A DNA stretch of 42,711 nt. It comes from Geobacter sp. UBA6151. GTDB lineage: Bacteria; Desulfobacterota; Desulfuromonadia; Geobacterales; Pseudopelobacteraceae. Under the pieces are notes generated by a model that was not told the DNA's origin, ran no database searches, and worked only from the letters and a program-made list of their open reading frames with translations. Made by a program: the position numbers and the translations under genes. Of this stretch, positions 13,490-22,181 are shown one piece after another; the stretch's first letter is position 1, and each line of letters opens with the position of its first letter. The stretch is taken from positions 1-42,711 of the forward strand of contig DIUT01000058.1 in the NCBI GenBank assembly GCA_002423105.1, in the 5' to 3' direction.

Positions 13490-14032
13490 TTATGCCTTCT
13501 TTGCTCCACCCAGGAAATATTGTTCCACAAATCCGGCCACCGCTACCGGGTCGTTCAGGTCCAGCAACGGCACATCCAGATCAAGCGGCTCATCGCTGGC
13601 GACCGCAATCAGGGTGGGGTCATGCTGTTCACCACGGCAGATCAGGGCTGGATTGTGCCCGGCACGATGTACCTCGATCTTGGGCAGGCTGCTCATTTTA
13701 AAGCCTTCGGTCAGCACCAGATCGACGTCACGGAAATAGGTGGCAATCAATGCTTCAACCGGTGGAGATTCCGCATGCTGCTTTACCATGGCCAGTTTGG
13801 CCGGAGAGGAAATCAGCATGGTGTCAGCCCCGGCAGCAGTAAAACGATGGCTGTCCTTGCCGGGATGGTCGATATCGAACCTGTGGGCATCGTGCTTGAC
13901 CACCCCGATCCGCCAGCCCCGTTGTTTCAACTCGGCAATCACCTTCTCCAGCAGGGTGGTCTTGCCGGTGCCGGACTTGGCCACAAAGGAGACTGCGGGA
14001 GGCAGCGGAGCCGTTTCGCTGGAACTGTTCAT
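13490..14032 (-). CDS. mobB: Molybdopterin-guanine dinucleotide biosynthesis protein MobB
   Basis: A 180-aa P-loop GTPase. Walker A is AKSGTGKTTL (residues ~18-27), followed by the family segments GVVKHDAHRFDIDHPGKDS and DLVLTEGFK. MobB assists MobA in joining GMP to molybdopterin, giving the cofactor of formate dehydrogenases and related enzymes. It lies 18 bp upstream of selC on the same strand and is probably co-transcribed. Many formate dehydrogenases need both the MGD cofactor and selenocysteine, so the pairing makes metabolic sense. The 241-bp gap upstream (14033-14273) holds no gene I can support. Confidence 0.93.
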   Translation of the reverse strand: MNSSSETAPLPPAVSFVAKSGTGKTTLLEKVIAELKQRGWRIGVVKHDAHRFDIDHPGKDSHRFTAAGADTMLISSPAKLAMVKQHAESPPVEALIATYFRDVDLVLTEGFKMSSLPKIEVHRAGHNPALICRGEQHDPTLIAVASDEPLDLDVPLLDLNDPVAVAGFVEQYFLGGAKKA

Positions 14033-14273
14033 CGGTTATAAAACTCCTTCGGGACGAATAGACAGGTGGCATATTCTGCCAGAAAAGCGCCTTATTAGTC
14101 CAGCGCCTAACACCATTATCCAGAACAATGCATTTAAGACGGAGGCACCGAGACTCGGAGACAACCAATACCAGTTTCTTTTATTGCATCAACTGGCAAT
14201 GCTTGATAATGCAATCCTGCACTCGTCACACGTTTTCCACTGCCTTTCGTTGTAAAGGAACCCAAGAATACCC

Positions 14274-16031
14274 ATGAAAAACAACACTACAACCGCAGCA
14301 ACTTCATCAATGCGCCAGCTTGCAGATCTGCTGCCGTTCTTCAACGGCCTAAAAAGCAGATATGCCCTGGGAGCTTTACTGCTGCTGATAACCAACGGCT
14401 CGGCCCTGCTGGTTCCCTGGCTGCTGAAGCGCGCGGTGGAGCAATTGAGCCATCCCCGCAGTGACGGTTTCAGCGCAGGCGATTACGCGCTGATGATCGC
14501 CCTGCTGGCAGTCGCCTACTGCCTGGTACGGATCGGTTCGCGCACGGTCATGCTGCATGGGGCCCGGCAGGTGGAGTTCCGGGTGCGGGAAGCGCTGTTC
14601 GCCCGACTTTTGCAGCTTGATCAGAGCTTTTTTTCCCGTGAGCGGACCGGCGACCTGCTTTCGCGGTTTTCCAATGATCTGACCAACATCAGGATGCTGG
14701 CCGGGTTTGGCGCCATGAGCATCCTGAATACCGTGATCATCTATGGTGCAGCCCTCTGGCTGATGCTGCTGATCAGCCCCTTGCTTACCCTCGCCGCACT
14801 GGCCTCGTTACCGGTCATGGTCTTGACGGTGCAAGCGGTCAGCGGCAAGATTTTCACCCTTTCACGGGAAGCACAGGAAGAGCTGGCCACGGTCTCTAAC
14901 CATGCTGAAGAGGCCTTTTCAGCAGCAGTGCTGATTAAAAGTTATTGCCGCGAGGGAGAGTTCAGCAAGCGCTTTAACGATGCGGCGGAACGTTGTCTCA
15001 ACAAAAATCTGAAGCTGGCCCGGCTGCGCGGTTTCATCATCCCGGTCATGGCGCTGGCCACCGGCGCCGGAACCCTTGCCGTGCTATTTGTGGGAGGGCG
15101 ACAGGTGATTCAGGGAGTCATGACCCTGGGTGATTTCGTGGCGTTTTCCGGCTATCTGGCGCTGCTGGTCTGGCCCACCATGGTACTGGGCTGGATCCTT
15201 ACCCTGTTTCAGCGGGGCGGCGCTTCAATGGCCCGTATCAATGAACTGCTGACCGCCAGGTCTGCTGTTCATGAAATGGACGAGCCGTTCAGGACTGCAC
15301 CGCTGAACCAGGGAGTTATGTTTAAAAATCTGACGTTTTCCTACGCAGAGCGACCGGTTTTGCAGGAGATCTCCTTTGAAGTACGGGCTGGTGAGCGGAT
15401 CGGCATTACCGGCCCGGTGGGCAGCGGAAAATCAACCCTGCTGCAACTGATTCCGCGCCTGCTACCGGTCAAGGACGGCATGCTCTTTCTGGATGGCCGG
15501 GATATCAATCAATTGCACCTGGGAGACCTGCGGGACATGATCGGCTATCTGCCCCAGGAGGCAACACTTTTTTCGCGGAGTATTGCCGAAAATATCAGGT
15601 ATGGCGGAGAGGGCGATTGCCGCAAGAGCGCTGAACTGGCCGGACTTGCCCCGGATCTGGACAGTTTTTCCCAAGGGCTGGAGACACTGATCGGTGAGCG
15701 GGGTGTGACCCTTTCAGGCGGACAACGCCAGCGGGTGGCCCTGGCCCGCGCCATGGTGCGCAACCCTGCCCTGCTGCTGCTGGATGACCCGCTGGCCGCG
15801 GTGGATGCGGGCAACGAGGATGAAATTCTGAACGCCCTGTCCGCTGCCTGGCAGGGTAAAACCGTACTGATGGTCTCCCACCGGCTCTCGGCCTTCAGGG
15901 ACTGCCACCGGGTGCTGGTGCTTGATGAAGGGCGGATCGTTGAACAGGGAACAGCGGCTGAGCTGCTGCAACAGGGGGGACGTTACGCGGAACTGGCCAG
16001 GCGGCAGGGAACGGGAGGCGTGAAAACCTGA
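14274..16031 (+). CDS. ABC exporter half-transporter (MdlA-like multidrug type)
   Basis: A 585-aa fused permease-ATPase. Six membrane helices lie within residues ~25-310, the coupling-loop region includes FFSRERTGDLLSRFSNDL, and the ATPase follows: Walker A GPVGSGKST, Q-loop YLPQEATLFS, signature LSGGQRQR, Walker B LLLLDD, and H-loop VSHRLSA. The residue after Walker B is Asp instead of the usual catalytic Glu (LDDPLAAVD), as in MdlA-type subunits that pair with a second half. No partner gene is adjacent. Substrate unknown. The ribosome site is weak (AAGGAA, 13 nt upstream), so the exact start is less certain. It is transcribed away from mobB. Confidence 0.9.
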   Translation: MKNNTTTAATSSMRQLADLLPFFNGLKSRYALGALLLLITNGSALLVPWLLKRAVEQLSHPRSDGFSAGDYALMIALLAVAYCLVRIGSRTVMLHGARQVEFRVREALFARLLQLDQSFFSRERTGDLLSRFSNDLTNIRMLAGFGAMSILNTVIIYGAALWLMLLISPLLTLAALASLPVMVLTVQAVSGKIFTLSREAQEELATVSNHAEEAFSAAVLIKSYCREGEFSKRFNDAAERCLNKNLKLARLRGFIIPVMALATGAGTLAVLFVGGRQVIQGVMTLGDFVAFSGYLALLVWPTMVLGWILTLFQRGGASMARINELLTARSAVHEMDEPFRTAPLNQGVMFKNLTFSYAERPVLQEISFEVRAGERIGITGPVGSGKSTLLQLIPRLLPVKDGMLFLDGRDINQLHLGDLRDMIGYLPQEATLFSRSIAENIRYGGEGDCRKSAELAGLAPDLDSFSQGLETLIGERGVTLSGGQRQRVALARAMVRNPALLLLDDPLAAVDAGNEDEILNALSAAWQGKTVLMVSHRLSAFRDCHRVLVLDEGRIVEQGTAAELLQQGGRYAELARRQGTGGVKT

Positions 16032-16070
16032 AGAAGCGAGGAATTTTTCGTTCAGGGTGCGGCAGTCAAC

Positions 16071-16160
16071 GGCCTGCGCGGAGGCGTAGCAGCGCTACGC
16101 CGCACAATTTCGCTTGCGAAATTGGACCGCGAAGGCGCCCGAAGGGTGAGGCCGCAGGCC
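16071..16160. repeat. Multi-branched inverted-repeat element between genes
   Basis: An outer stem GGCCTGCG (16071-16078) / CGCAGGCC (16153-16160) encloses three hairpins: GGCGTAGC/GCTACGCC (16083-16101), CAATTTCG/CGAAATTG (16105-16124) and CGCCC/GGGTG (16136-16148). There is no T-run, so it is not a simple terminator. The shape fits a REP/BIME-like dispersed repeat or a structured RNA between the convergent ABC exporter and outer-membrane genes. No second copy was seen in this window. Confidence 0.55.
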
Positions 16161-16216
16161 AAAGTCACAAGCGGGACGGCAGGCTGACGTGGCCTGGGCG
16201 GAAAAGGGCCGCTTCA

Positions 16217-17488
16217 TTAAAAAGGATAGCCGAGACCCACGTATATCGCCGGCCCATCCCTGCCGACCCCCAGGTCCACCCGGCCAACGATATTGGGACG
16301 AACCGTGGCGCGGAAGCCGATGCCGGGGTTGAACTCGAAATTGTTGGAAGCCACCTTGTCAAATCTTTCCATGACTACCCCCAGATCCACAAAGGGGGCC
16401 ACCTCCCAGTCCGCGACTACGTTGAAGATCTCCCAGCGGAACAACCGTATGCGCTCCTCCAGGTTCAGCAGCAGAAAACTGTTATCGATGAAACGGTTGC
16501 GCCCATAACCGCGCAGGGTGGTTTCCCCTCCCAGAATACTCTGCTCAAGAAACGGCACCTTGCCGGAGTCGGTATCGCCCAGGGTCTGGTTGTACATGAC
16601 GCGGAAGACCGATACAAAACGCTTGTCCTCCCCCTTTGGGATGTAGCCCTTGACTTCAATTTCATAGTGACGGTAGTCACCCGCACCACCCAAAGCCTTG
16701 ACGGTCGGCTCGAAGGTGATCCGGCCATAGCCGCCGACAGTGGCCAGGGGGCGGGTATCAAGTGTGCTGTAAATCAGCGATATTCTGGGGGCATGGGTGG
16801 TGAAACCGTCAAGGCCGTTTACCTCCCCGGCAGTAAAACGGTCTTTGATGAACGGCACCTTCTTGACCGCCCCTCCATGAATAGATACGTTCCTGAAGCG
16901 GTGTCCCAGCTCGACGTAATAGCGGCGTCCCAAAAACCAGGTGGCGGATAGATTATAGACAAATTCCCGGTTGGTGTAGTTGGTTTCCTGAGCAATCGGA
17001 GTGCGGGCGTTAAAACCGTAGAAGCGCGATGACCCATCGGCAAACCAGCCGATGAAGCCGTTCAACTCCAGATTGCCGTTTTGCAGACCGGTATCCCGGA
17101 AGCGCGCCTCATAATCAAAGTTGGCTCGTTGTGACTGGGCCAGGTTGAACTCAAGACTGCGCTCTTTGCTGAGGTTGACAGCGCCATAGAGACTGCCGGT
17201 AACACCGAAGTTCTTGTTCTGGTTAATCTGGGGCGCCAGCAGTGAATACACTTCGTTGTTCTTGTCGTGAATCAGAAACGCTGTCAGCGCGCCTGCCGTG
17301 ATCCCTTCGTTGGGTGACGAGGCGATCACCGGCAACGGCACGGAAACCACCTTGACCGGATCGCCGCAGGATTCGCTGGTAACAAGTGGAAGCTGTGTAC
17401 GGGGAACAAACGATGTGCAGCCCGCAAAAAGCAGGCAGAGCGGCAGAACACAGAAAATAAGCCGGAAGCATTGGTAGTTCATCAACAT
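16217..17488 (-). CDS. Outer-membrane beta-barrel surface antigen (BamA/D15-like), lipoprotein signal
   Basis: A ~423-aa protein. The N-terminus has a signal ending in a lipobox (LCLLFAGC), so it should be lipidated after cleavage. The rest is a D15-type barrel made of alternating strands, with the conserved loop region LRGYGRNRF (near residue 327) seen in BamA/TpsB-type barrels and a C-terminal aromatic (GYPF). POTRA domains are absent; only ~60 residues precede the barrel. It may take part in export or membrane integrity, but the substrate is unknown. The ATG at 17488 is chosen (AAGG upstream); a TTG two codons before is the alternative. It is divergent from the histidine kinase. Confidence 0.85.
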   Translation of the reverse strand: MLMNYQCFRLIFCVLPLCLLFAGCTSFVPRTQLPLVTSESCGDPVKVVSVPLPVIASSPNEGITAGALTAFLIHDKNNEVYSLLAPQINQNKNFGVTGSLYGAVNLSKERSLEFNLAQSQRANFDYEARFRDTGLQNGNLELNGFIGWFADGSSRFYGFNARTPIAQETNYTNREFVYNLSATWFLGRRYYVELGHRFRNVSIHGGAVKKVPFIKDRFTAGEVNGLDGFTTHAPRISLIYSTLDTRPLATVGGYGRITFEPTVKALGGAGDYRHYEIEVKGYIPKGEDKRFVSVFRVMYNQTLGDTDSGKVPFLEQSILGGETTLRGYGRNRFIDNSFLLLNLEERIRLFRWEIFNVVADWEVAPFVDLGVVMERFDKVASNNFEFNPGIGFRATVRPNIVGRVDLGVGRDGPAIYVGLGYPF

Positions 17489-17545
17489 GGGCAACCTTGT
17501 ACACTGCCGCCGCTTGATCTGTCAATATGTTCCGGTCACGGGGCC

Positions 17546-17575
17546 GTTCAGCGGATTTCTTGCCTGACAACAGCT
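17546..17575 (+). promoter_or_regulatory. Candidate sigma-70 promoter for the kinase/regulator pair
   Basis: TTGCCT, 17 bp, TACTCT in the 134-bp gap between the divergent barrel and kinase genes (sequence ...ttcTTGCCTgac...tgcTACTCTttt). The exact bases are only a modest match to consensus, and the position was read by eye and may be off by up to 20 bp. Confidence 0.3.
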
Positions 17576-17622
17576 TTACTGCTACTCTTTTTTGCACGTA
17601 TTTAATTGGTTTGGAGCATCTG

Positions 17623-19047
17623 ATGAAGCTGAACGCAAAACTGATCCTTATCATGCTCTCCCTGCTGATCATCGCGATCATCACCCTGTTTACCCTCAAC
17701 CAGTACGCCCAGAACGATCTGGTGCAGGAGATTCAGGACAGTTCCCAGGAGATATCCAAGGCGGTGCAACTCAGCATTGCCGACCTGACTTCCCAGGCTG
17801 AAACCTCGCGACTGTCCGACTTTCTTGACAGCGCGCGCCAAAAGGGAATTAACGAGATCAACATCATCAACAGTGAAGGGGAGATCATCGACTCCACCAA
17901 CCCTGAAAAGATCGGCAAACTGAAGGATCTGAAAAAACTTGAAAAAGGTGTTCGGGCAGCTCCGCGCAAAACAGGAGAAGCCTCAATCCTCTCCCAGAAA
18001 CCCTACGACGTCGTGGTGCCGGTCATTGTCGGTGACGAGCACCTGGGCTATGTGCAGGTCAACATGCTGCTGGACAACATCCGCAATATCCAGCACGCCA
18101 ACTTCATCAAGCGTCTGGTGGCGACGGCCATGGTCTTTACCGTAGGTATTGCCATCACCATCTACCTGGCCCGCCGCTATACCGACCCGATCCATCGTCT
18201 GGCGGAAGATTTCAAGAAGGTTTCAGCCGGCGACCTGTCGGTCACCATCCCGGTGGAAAGCTCCGACGAGATCGGCGAACTGGCCCAGGCCTTTAATGAA
18301 ATGGTGGAAAAGCTTCGGGAACGGGAAGCGCTGGAAAAACGCCTGTACGAGGCGGAACATCTCTCCCGCGTCGGACAGCTGGCCGCCGGCATCGCCCATG
18401 AGATTCGCAACCCGCTCAACTACATCAGCCTGGCCATAGATCACCTGAAGAACGAAGTGCTGGCACAGTGTCCGTCACGAGCAGATCAGGTAAGTGAGCT
18501 GGCGGACAAAATCCGCGATGAGGTGCGTCGGGCCAACTACATGGTACTCAACTTCATGAACTATGGCCGTCCCTTAAAACTACGCAGAGGAATAATCCGC
18601 TATGACGAACTGCTGGAGCGCGCCCTGCTGACCCTGTCGGACCGCCTGGCTGAACAGCAGGTGCGCGTTGTCAGACAGCTTGACGATGACCTGCCACCGC
18701 TCTTGCTGGATGCCGAACTGATGCGTAACTGTATTGCCAACTTTATCACCAATGCCGCCCAGGCCATGCCAAACGGCGGCGAGATTGTGCTGGGCGCTGC
18801 GCTGGACCGTAAGCGATCCGGCTGGCTGTTCCTGACCTTCAGGGATCAGGGGAACGGTATCTCACCCGAAGACCTGGACAAGATATTTCAGCCCTACTTC
18901 ACCACCAAGGATGTGGGCATCGGTCTGGGATTGGCCATAACCGAGCGGATCGTCAAGGAACATGGCGGTGAGATACGAGTGGAAAGCCGATGCGGCGAAG
19001 GGACAACCTTTACCGTACGCTTGCCCACCGGAGAGGAAACGCTATGA
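17623..19047 (+). CDS. Membrane sensor histidine kinase (with HAMP)
   Basis: A 474-aa protein starting MKLNAKL. Segment 1: residues ~6-28 membrane helix; 30-160 extracytoplasmic sensor; ~164-183 second helix; HAMP ~183-235 (ADPI-like YTDPIHRLAEDF); H-box with His259 (AGIAHEIRNPLNYI); ATPase with N-box NCIANFITNAAQAM, G1 FRDQGNGI and G2 GIGLGLAI. The ATG at 17623 has GGAG 8-9 nt upstream; a longer frame upstream lacks a ribosome site. Its stop overlaps the start of the NtrC-type regulator (ATGA), so the two are a cognate pair. The signal is unknown. Confidence 0.93.
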   Translation: MKLNAKLILIMLSLLIIAIITLFTLNQYAQNDLVQEIQDSSQEISKAVQLSIADLTSQAETSRLSDFLDSARQKGINEINIINSEGEIIDSTNPEKIGKLKDLKKLEKGVRAAPRKTGEASILSQKPYDVVVPVIVGDEHLGYVQVNMLLDNIRNIQHANFIKRLVATAMVFTVGIAITIYLARRYTDPIHRLAEDFKKVSAGDLSVTIPVESSDEIGELAQAFNEMVEKLREREALEKRLYEAEHLSRVGQLAAGIAHEIRNPLNYISLAIDHLKNEVLAQCPSRADQVSELADKIRDEVRRANYMVLNFMNYGRPLKLRRGIIRYDELLERALLTLSDRLAEQQVRVVRQLDDDLPPLLLDAELMRNCIANFITNAAQAMPNGGEIVLGAALDRKRSGWLFLTFRDQGNGISPEDLDKIFQPYFTTKDVGIGLGLAITERIVKEHGGEIRVESRCGEGTTFTVRLPTGEETL

Positions 19048-20423
19048 AGGGCAGCATTCTGATTGTGGATGATGAAAAAGGGCAGCGGGAAATCCTGACC
19101 ATGATCCTGCGCAAGGAGGGGTATGACACCGCCGATGCCGCCGGTGTGCAGGACGCCTTGAAGCTGCTGGATAAACGGGCCTTTGACCTGATTTTAACCG
19201 ACCTGAAGATGCAGGGTTTGAGCGGGCTTGATCTGCTGGAGCAGGTCATGGCCGATGATCCGGGGCAGTGCGTGATCATGATGACCGCCCACGGTTCTGT
19301 TGACAGCGCCGTGGGAGCCATGAAGCGCGGCGCCTTTGACTACCTGGAGAAACCGCTTGAACGGGACAATCTGCTGTTGACCATGGCACGGGCCTTTGAG
19401 CGGATTTCGCTGGTGCGGGAAAACCGCGTCCTGCAGAAAAAGGTGGCGGAAATCGAACGGATCCCCTCCATCATCGGCGATCACCCAAAGATGAAAGAGG
19501 TCTACCGGATCGTCACCAAGATTGCGGCCACCAGTTCAACGGTGCTGATCTATGGTGAATCAGGCACCGGCAAGGAGTTGGTGGCCCGGGCTGTCCATGA
19601 CCGTTCTCCCCGCCATGAACAACCGTTCATGGCCATCAACTGTGCCGCCATCCCCGAAACCCTGATTGAGAGTGAACTGTTTGGTCATGAAAAGGGAAGT
19701 TTTACCGGCGCCAACGCGCGGGAAATTGGCATCCTGGAAGCAGCCAACGGCGGCACGGTCTTTCTGGACGAGATCGGCGAGATGAATGTATCCATGCAGG
19801 CCAAACTGCTGCGGGCCATACAGGAAAAGGAGATCCGCCGGGTTGGCGGCAAGATCAACCTGCCCCTTGATGTGCGGATCGTCTCCGCCACCAACCGCGA
19901 TCTGGAGCAGGAAATACGCAAGGGAACCTTCCGGGAAGATCTGTTCTACCGCCTGAACGTGATCAGGATCAACCTGCCGCCGCTGCGGGAACGGGGTAGC
20001 GACATTGCCACCCTGGCCGACTATTTTGTGGTGAAATATCGCGAAGCGACCGGTATCGCGGTGGAGGGGATCGCCAAACCGGCCCTGCGCATGCTGATGA
20101 ACTACACCTGGCCCGGCAACGTCCGTCAGCTGGAATCGGTCATCGAGCGTTCCGTGCTGATGGCCGAAGGCAGCATCATCCAGCCCGACGACCTGCCGGC
20201 AGAAATCACTTCTCTTGGCGCCCACGGCGGCATCGTGCCGTTTGAACTGCCGCCGGAGGGGATCAACTTCGAGGAGATGGAAAAGGCTCTGATCATCAAG
20301 GCCATGGAGCGGGCCGACTGGATTATCGGCAAAGCGGCGCCGATTCTGGGGCTTTCCTACAAGACGCTTCAGTACCGGCTGGACAAGTACGGCATTGAGA
20401 AACCGGAGCGGCGCGGGCGGTAA
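19044..20423 (+). CDS. NtrC-family sigma-54-dependent response regulator
   Basis: A 459-aa regulator. REC (1-120, phosphoacceptor Asp53 in LTDLKM, Lys103 in EKP), AAA+ domain (~145-385: Walker A GESGTGKE at 171-178, sigma-54 contact loop GSFTGA at 218-223, Walker B GTVFLDEIGE), and a Fis-type HTH at the C-terminus (GKAAPILGLSYKTLQYRLDK). The loop has Ser instead of Ala at position 2, a common variant. The ATG at 19044 overlaps the kinase stop. Targets are unknown, and no sigma-54 site was found nearby. It ends 7 bp before the convergent hldD stop. Confidence 0.95.
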   Translation: MKGSILIVDDEKGQREILTMILRKEGYDTADAAGVQDALKLLDKRAFDLILTDLKMQGLSGLDLLEQVMADDPGQCVIMMTAHGSVDSAVGAMKRGAFDYLEKPLERDNLLLTMARAFERISLVRENRVLQKKVAEIERIPSIIGDHPKMKEVYRIVTKIAATSSTVLIYGESGTGKELVARAVHDRSPRHEQPFMAINCAAIPETLIESELFGHEKGSFTGANAREIGILEAANGGTVFLDEIGEMNVSMQAKLLRAIQEKEIRRVGGKINLPLDVRIVSATNRDLEQEIRKGTFREDLFYRLNVIRINLPPLRERGSDIATLADYFVVKYREATGIAVEGIAKPALRMLMNYTWPGNVRQLESVIERSVLMAEGSIIQPDDLPAEITSLGAHGGIVPFELPPEGINFEEMEKALIIKAMERADWIIGKAAPILGLSYKTLQYRLDKYGIEKPERRGR

Positions 20424-20430
20424 CGCGCCG

Positions 20431-21423
20431 TCAGCTCTCGTCCCCCAGATGACGGTTGGGGATCAGATAATTCCTGATGTAATCCGACACCGCCGCCTCC
20501 AGGGACCAGGGCTGGGCTGTATAGCCGGTGGCGTGTATTTTCTCAGTCTCGGCGCAGGTATGGTACTGGTAGGTTGTGCGGATTGATTCCGGCATGTCGA
20601 TGTACTCGATGGCGCAGGGCCGGTCCATGGCGCTGAACACAGCGGCGGCCAGTCGGTTCCAGCTTGCCGTGCTGCCCCCGCCAACATTGTAAATCCCGCC
20701 AGCCTCCCGGTTGTCCAGAAAATGCAGGGTCATGGCAGCGGCATCTTTTACGTAGACAAAGTCCCGCACCTGTTCGCCATCGCCATAATCAGGGCGGTGG
20801 GATTTGAACAGCTTTAAGCTGCCGGTGGCGGATATCTGCTCAAAGGCCTTCTGCACCAGGGAGCGCATCTCCCCCTTGTGCTGTTCGTTGGGACCGAAGA
20901 CATTGTAATATTTTAGTCCGACAATGCTGTCCAGCATCCCCTCGCGCATTGCCCACAAATCAAAGAGCTGCTTGGAATAGCCGTACATGTTCATGGGACG
21001 CAAACGGGGCAGCAGCGCTTCGTCATCGGAAAAGCCCAGTTCGCCATTACCGTAGGTGGCAGCGCTGGAAGCGTGGATAAAGCGTGCCCCCTGCTCCCGG
21101 GCAAAGAGCGCCAGCTTGCGGGAGTATTCGAAATTGTTTCTGATCAGATAGGTGGCGTCCCGCTCTGTTGTTGATGAACAAGCACCAAGATGGATTACCG
21201 CATCCAGCGGTGCCCCCAGGCGAGACGGCAGCTCTCCGCTGTCCAGCAGCTTCTCGAAAGCATCCTTCTCCAGGTAATCCCTGAATTTCAGCGGGGCCAG
21301 ATTACGCCATTTCTCCGTCAGCCCCAGATGGTCCACCACCATGATAGTGTCATGTCCACGCCGGTTCAGTCCGTGAACTACGGCACTACCGATCAGACCT
21401 GCGCCACCGGTAACGATAATCAT
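20431..21423 (-). CDS. hldD: ADP-L-glycero-D-manno-heptose 6-epimerase
   Basis: A 330-aa NAD(P)-binding extended SDR: N-terminal GGAGLIGS (residues ~5-12) for the cofactor, SSAATYG at the Ser/Thr position, and Tyr-x3-Lys in YGYSKQLFD, followed by the HldD-type segment KYYNVFGPNEQHKGEMRS. It converts ADP-D-glycero- to ADP-L-glycero-manno-heptose for the LPS inner core. The ATG at 21423 has AAGGAG upstream and overlaps the stop of cbiO (ATGA), so it is coupled to the metal transporter operon, an unusual partnership. Length matches the family (310-330 aa). Confidence 0.95.
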   Translation of the reverse strand: MIIVTGGAGLIGSAVVHGLNRRGHDTIMVVDHLGLTEKWRNLAPLKFRDYLEKDAFEKLLDSGELPSRLGAPLDAVIHLGACSSTTERDATYLIRNNFEYSRKLALFAREQGARFIHASSAATYGNGELGFSDDEALLPRLRPMNMYGYSKQLFDLWAMREGMLDSIVGLKYYNVFGPNEQHKGEMRSLVQKAFEQISATGSLKLFKSHRPDYGDGEQVRDFVYVKDAAAMTLHFLDNREAGGIYNVGGGSTASWNRLAAAVFSAMDRPCAIEYIDMPESIRTTYQYHTCAETEKIHATGYTAQPWSLEAAVSDYIRNYLIPNRHLGDES

Positions 21424-22181
21424 TGTTTCGCTCCTTCCCGGCAAACCGGGCATCCCTGCATGGCCAGCGGCTGCTCCAACCGACAGCGGGCAAGCAGTTC
21501 CCGATCGCGGAAAATAGTGGTGGTGGGGCCGTCAGCCGCCACCTTCCCCTGACACAGTATAATGGTTCGGGGGAAAAGTTCCAATACCATGTCCAGATCA
21601 TGACTGGCAACGATCCTGGTGTGCTGAAAACCGGACAAAAGTTCCATGACTTGACGCCGGGCGTAAGGATCAAGCCCGCCGGTGGGTTCGTCCATCACCA
21701 GGATATCCGGCGACATGGCCAGCACCGTGGCAATGGCCACCCGTTTTTTTTCGCCGCCAGACAGGTGATAGGGAGCCTTGTGGCGTAGATACAGGGCATC
21801 CACCTGTGTCAGGGCAGCAACAACCCGCGCCTCCAGTTCTGCGCCGGACAGCCCCATGTTCAGCGGGCCGAAAGCCACGTCCTCAGCAACCGTTGACATG
21901 AACAACTGATCGTCAGGGTTCTGGAACACCATGCCGACCGTGCGCCGGATCTGCGGCACGGTTGCCGGGGTTAGCAGGGTGTCACCGATCCTGATTGTTC
22001 CGGCCGTTGCCGCAAGCGCACCGTTCAGGTGCAGCAGCAGGGTGGACTTCCCGGCACCGTTGGCGCCGATAATCGCCACCGCCTCACCATGGGTGATCCG
22101 AAACGAAATCGACGTTACCGCACAGGTGCCGTCAGCGTATTGATGCTGTAATTCCCCGACCTCAACTATATGATGACTCAT
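21420..22181 (-). CDS. cbiO: Cobalt/nickel ECF transporter ATPase CbiO
   Basis: A 253-aa ABC ATPase: Walker A GANGAGKST (near residue 40), the Q-loop and typical FQNPDDQLF segment of CbiO/EcfA, signature LSGGEKKR, Walker B ILVMDEP. It powers Co2+/Ni2+ uptake with CbiM and CbiQ. The ATG at 22181 overlaps the cbiQ stop (ATGA). The same frame extends upstream inside cbiQ without purpose. Confidence 0.93.
   Translation of the reverse strand: MSHHIVEVGELQHQYADGTCAVTSISFRITHGEAVAIIGANGAGKSTLLLHLNGALAATAGTIRIGDTLLTPATVPQIRRTVGMVFQNPDDQLFMSTVAEDVAFGPLNMGLSGAELEARVVAALTQVDALYLRHKAPYHLSGGEKKRVAIATVLAMSPDILVMDEPTGGLDPYARRQVMELLSGFQHTRIVASHDLDMVLELFPRTIILCQGKVAADGPTTTIFRDRELLARCRLEQPLAMQGCPVCREGAKQ

Noticed and set aside
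14033..14273. Molybdenum-cofactor riboswitch upstream of mobB
   Set aside because: Small inverted repeats are present (for example CCGAGACTCGG), but I could not match the known Moco RNA core.
16083..16124. Ordinary terminator for the ABC exporter
   Set aside because: The hairpins lack a T-run and form a larger branched structure.
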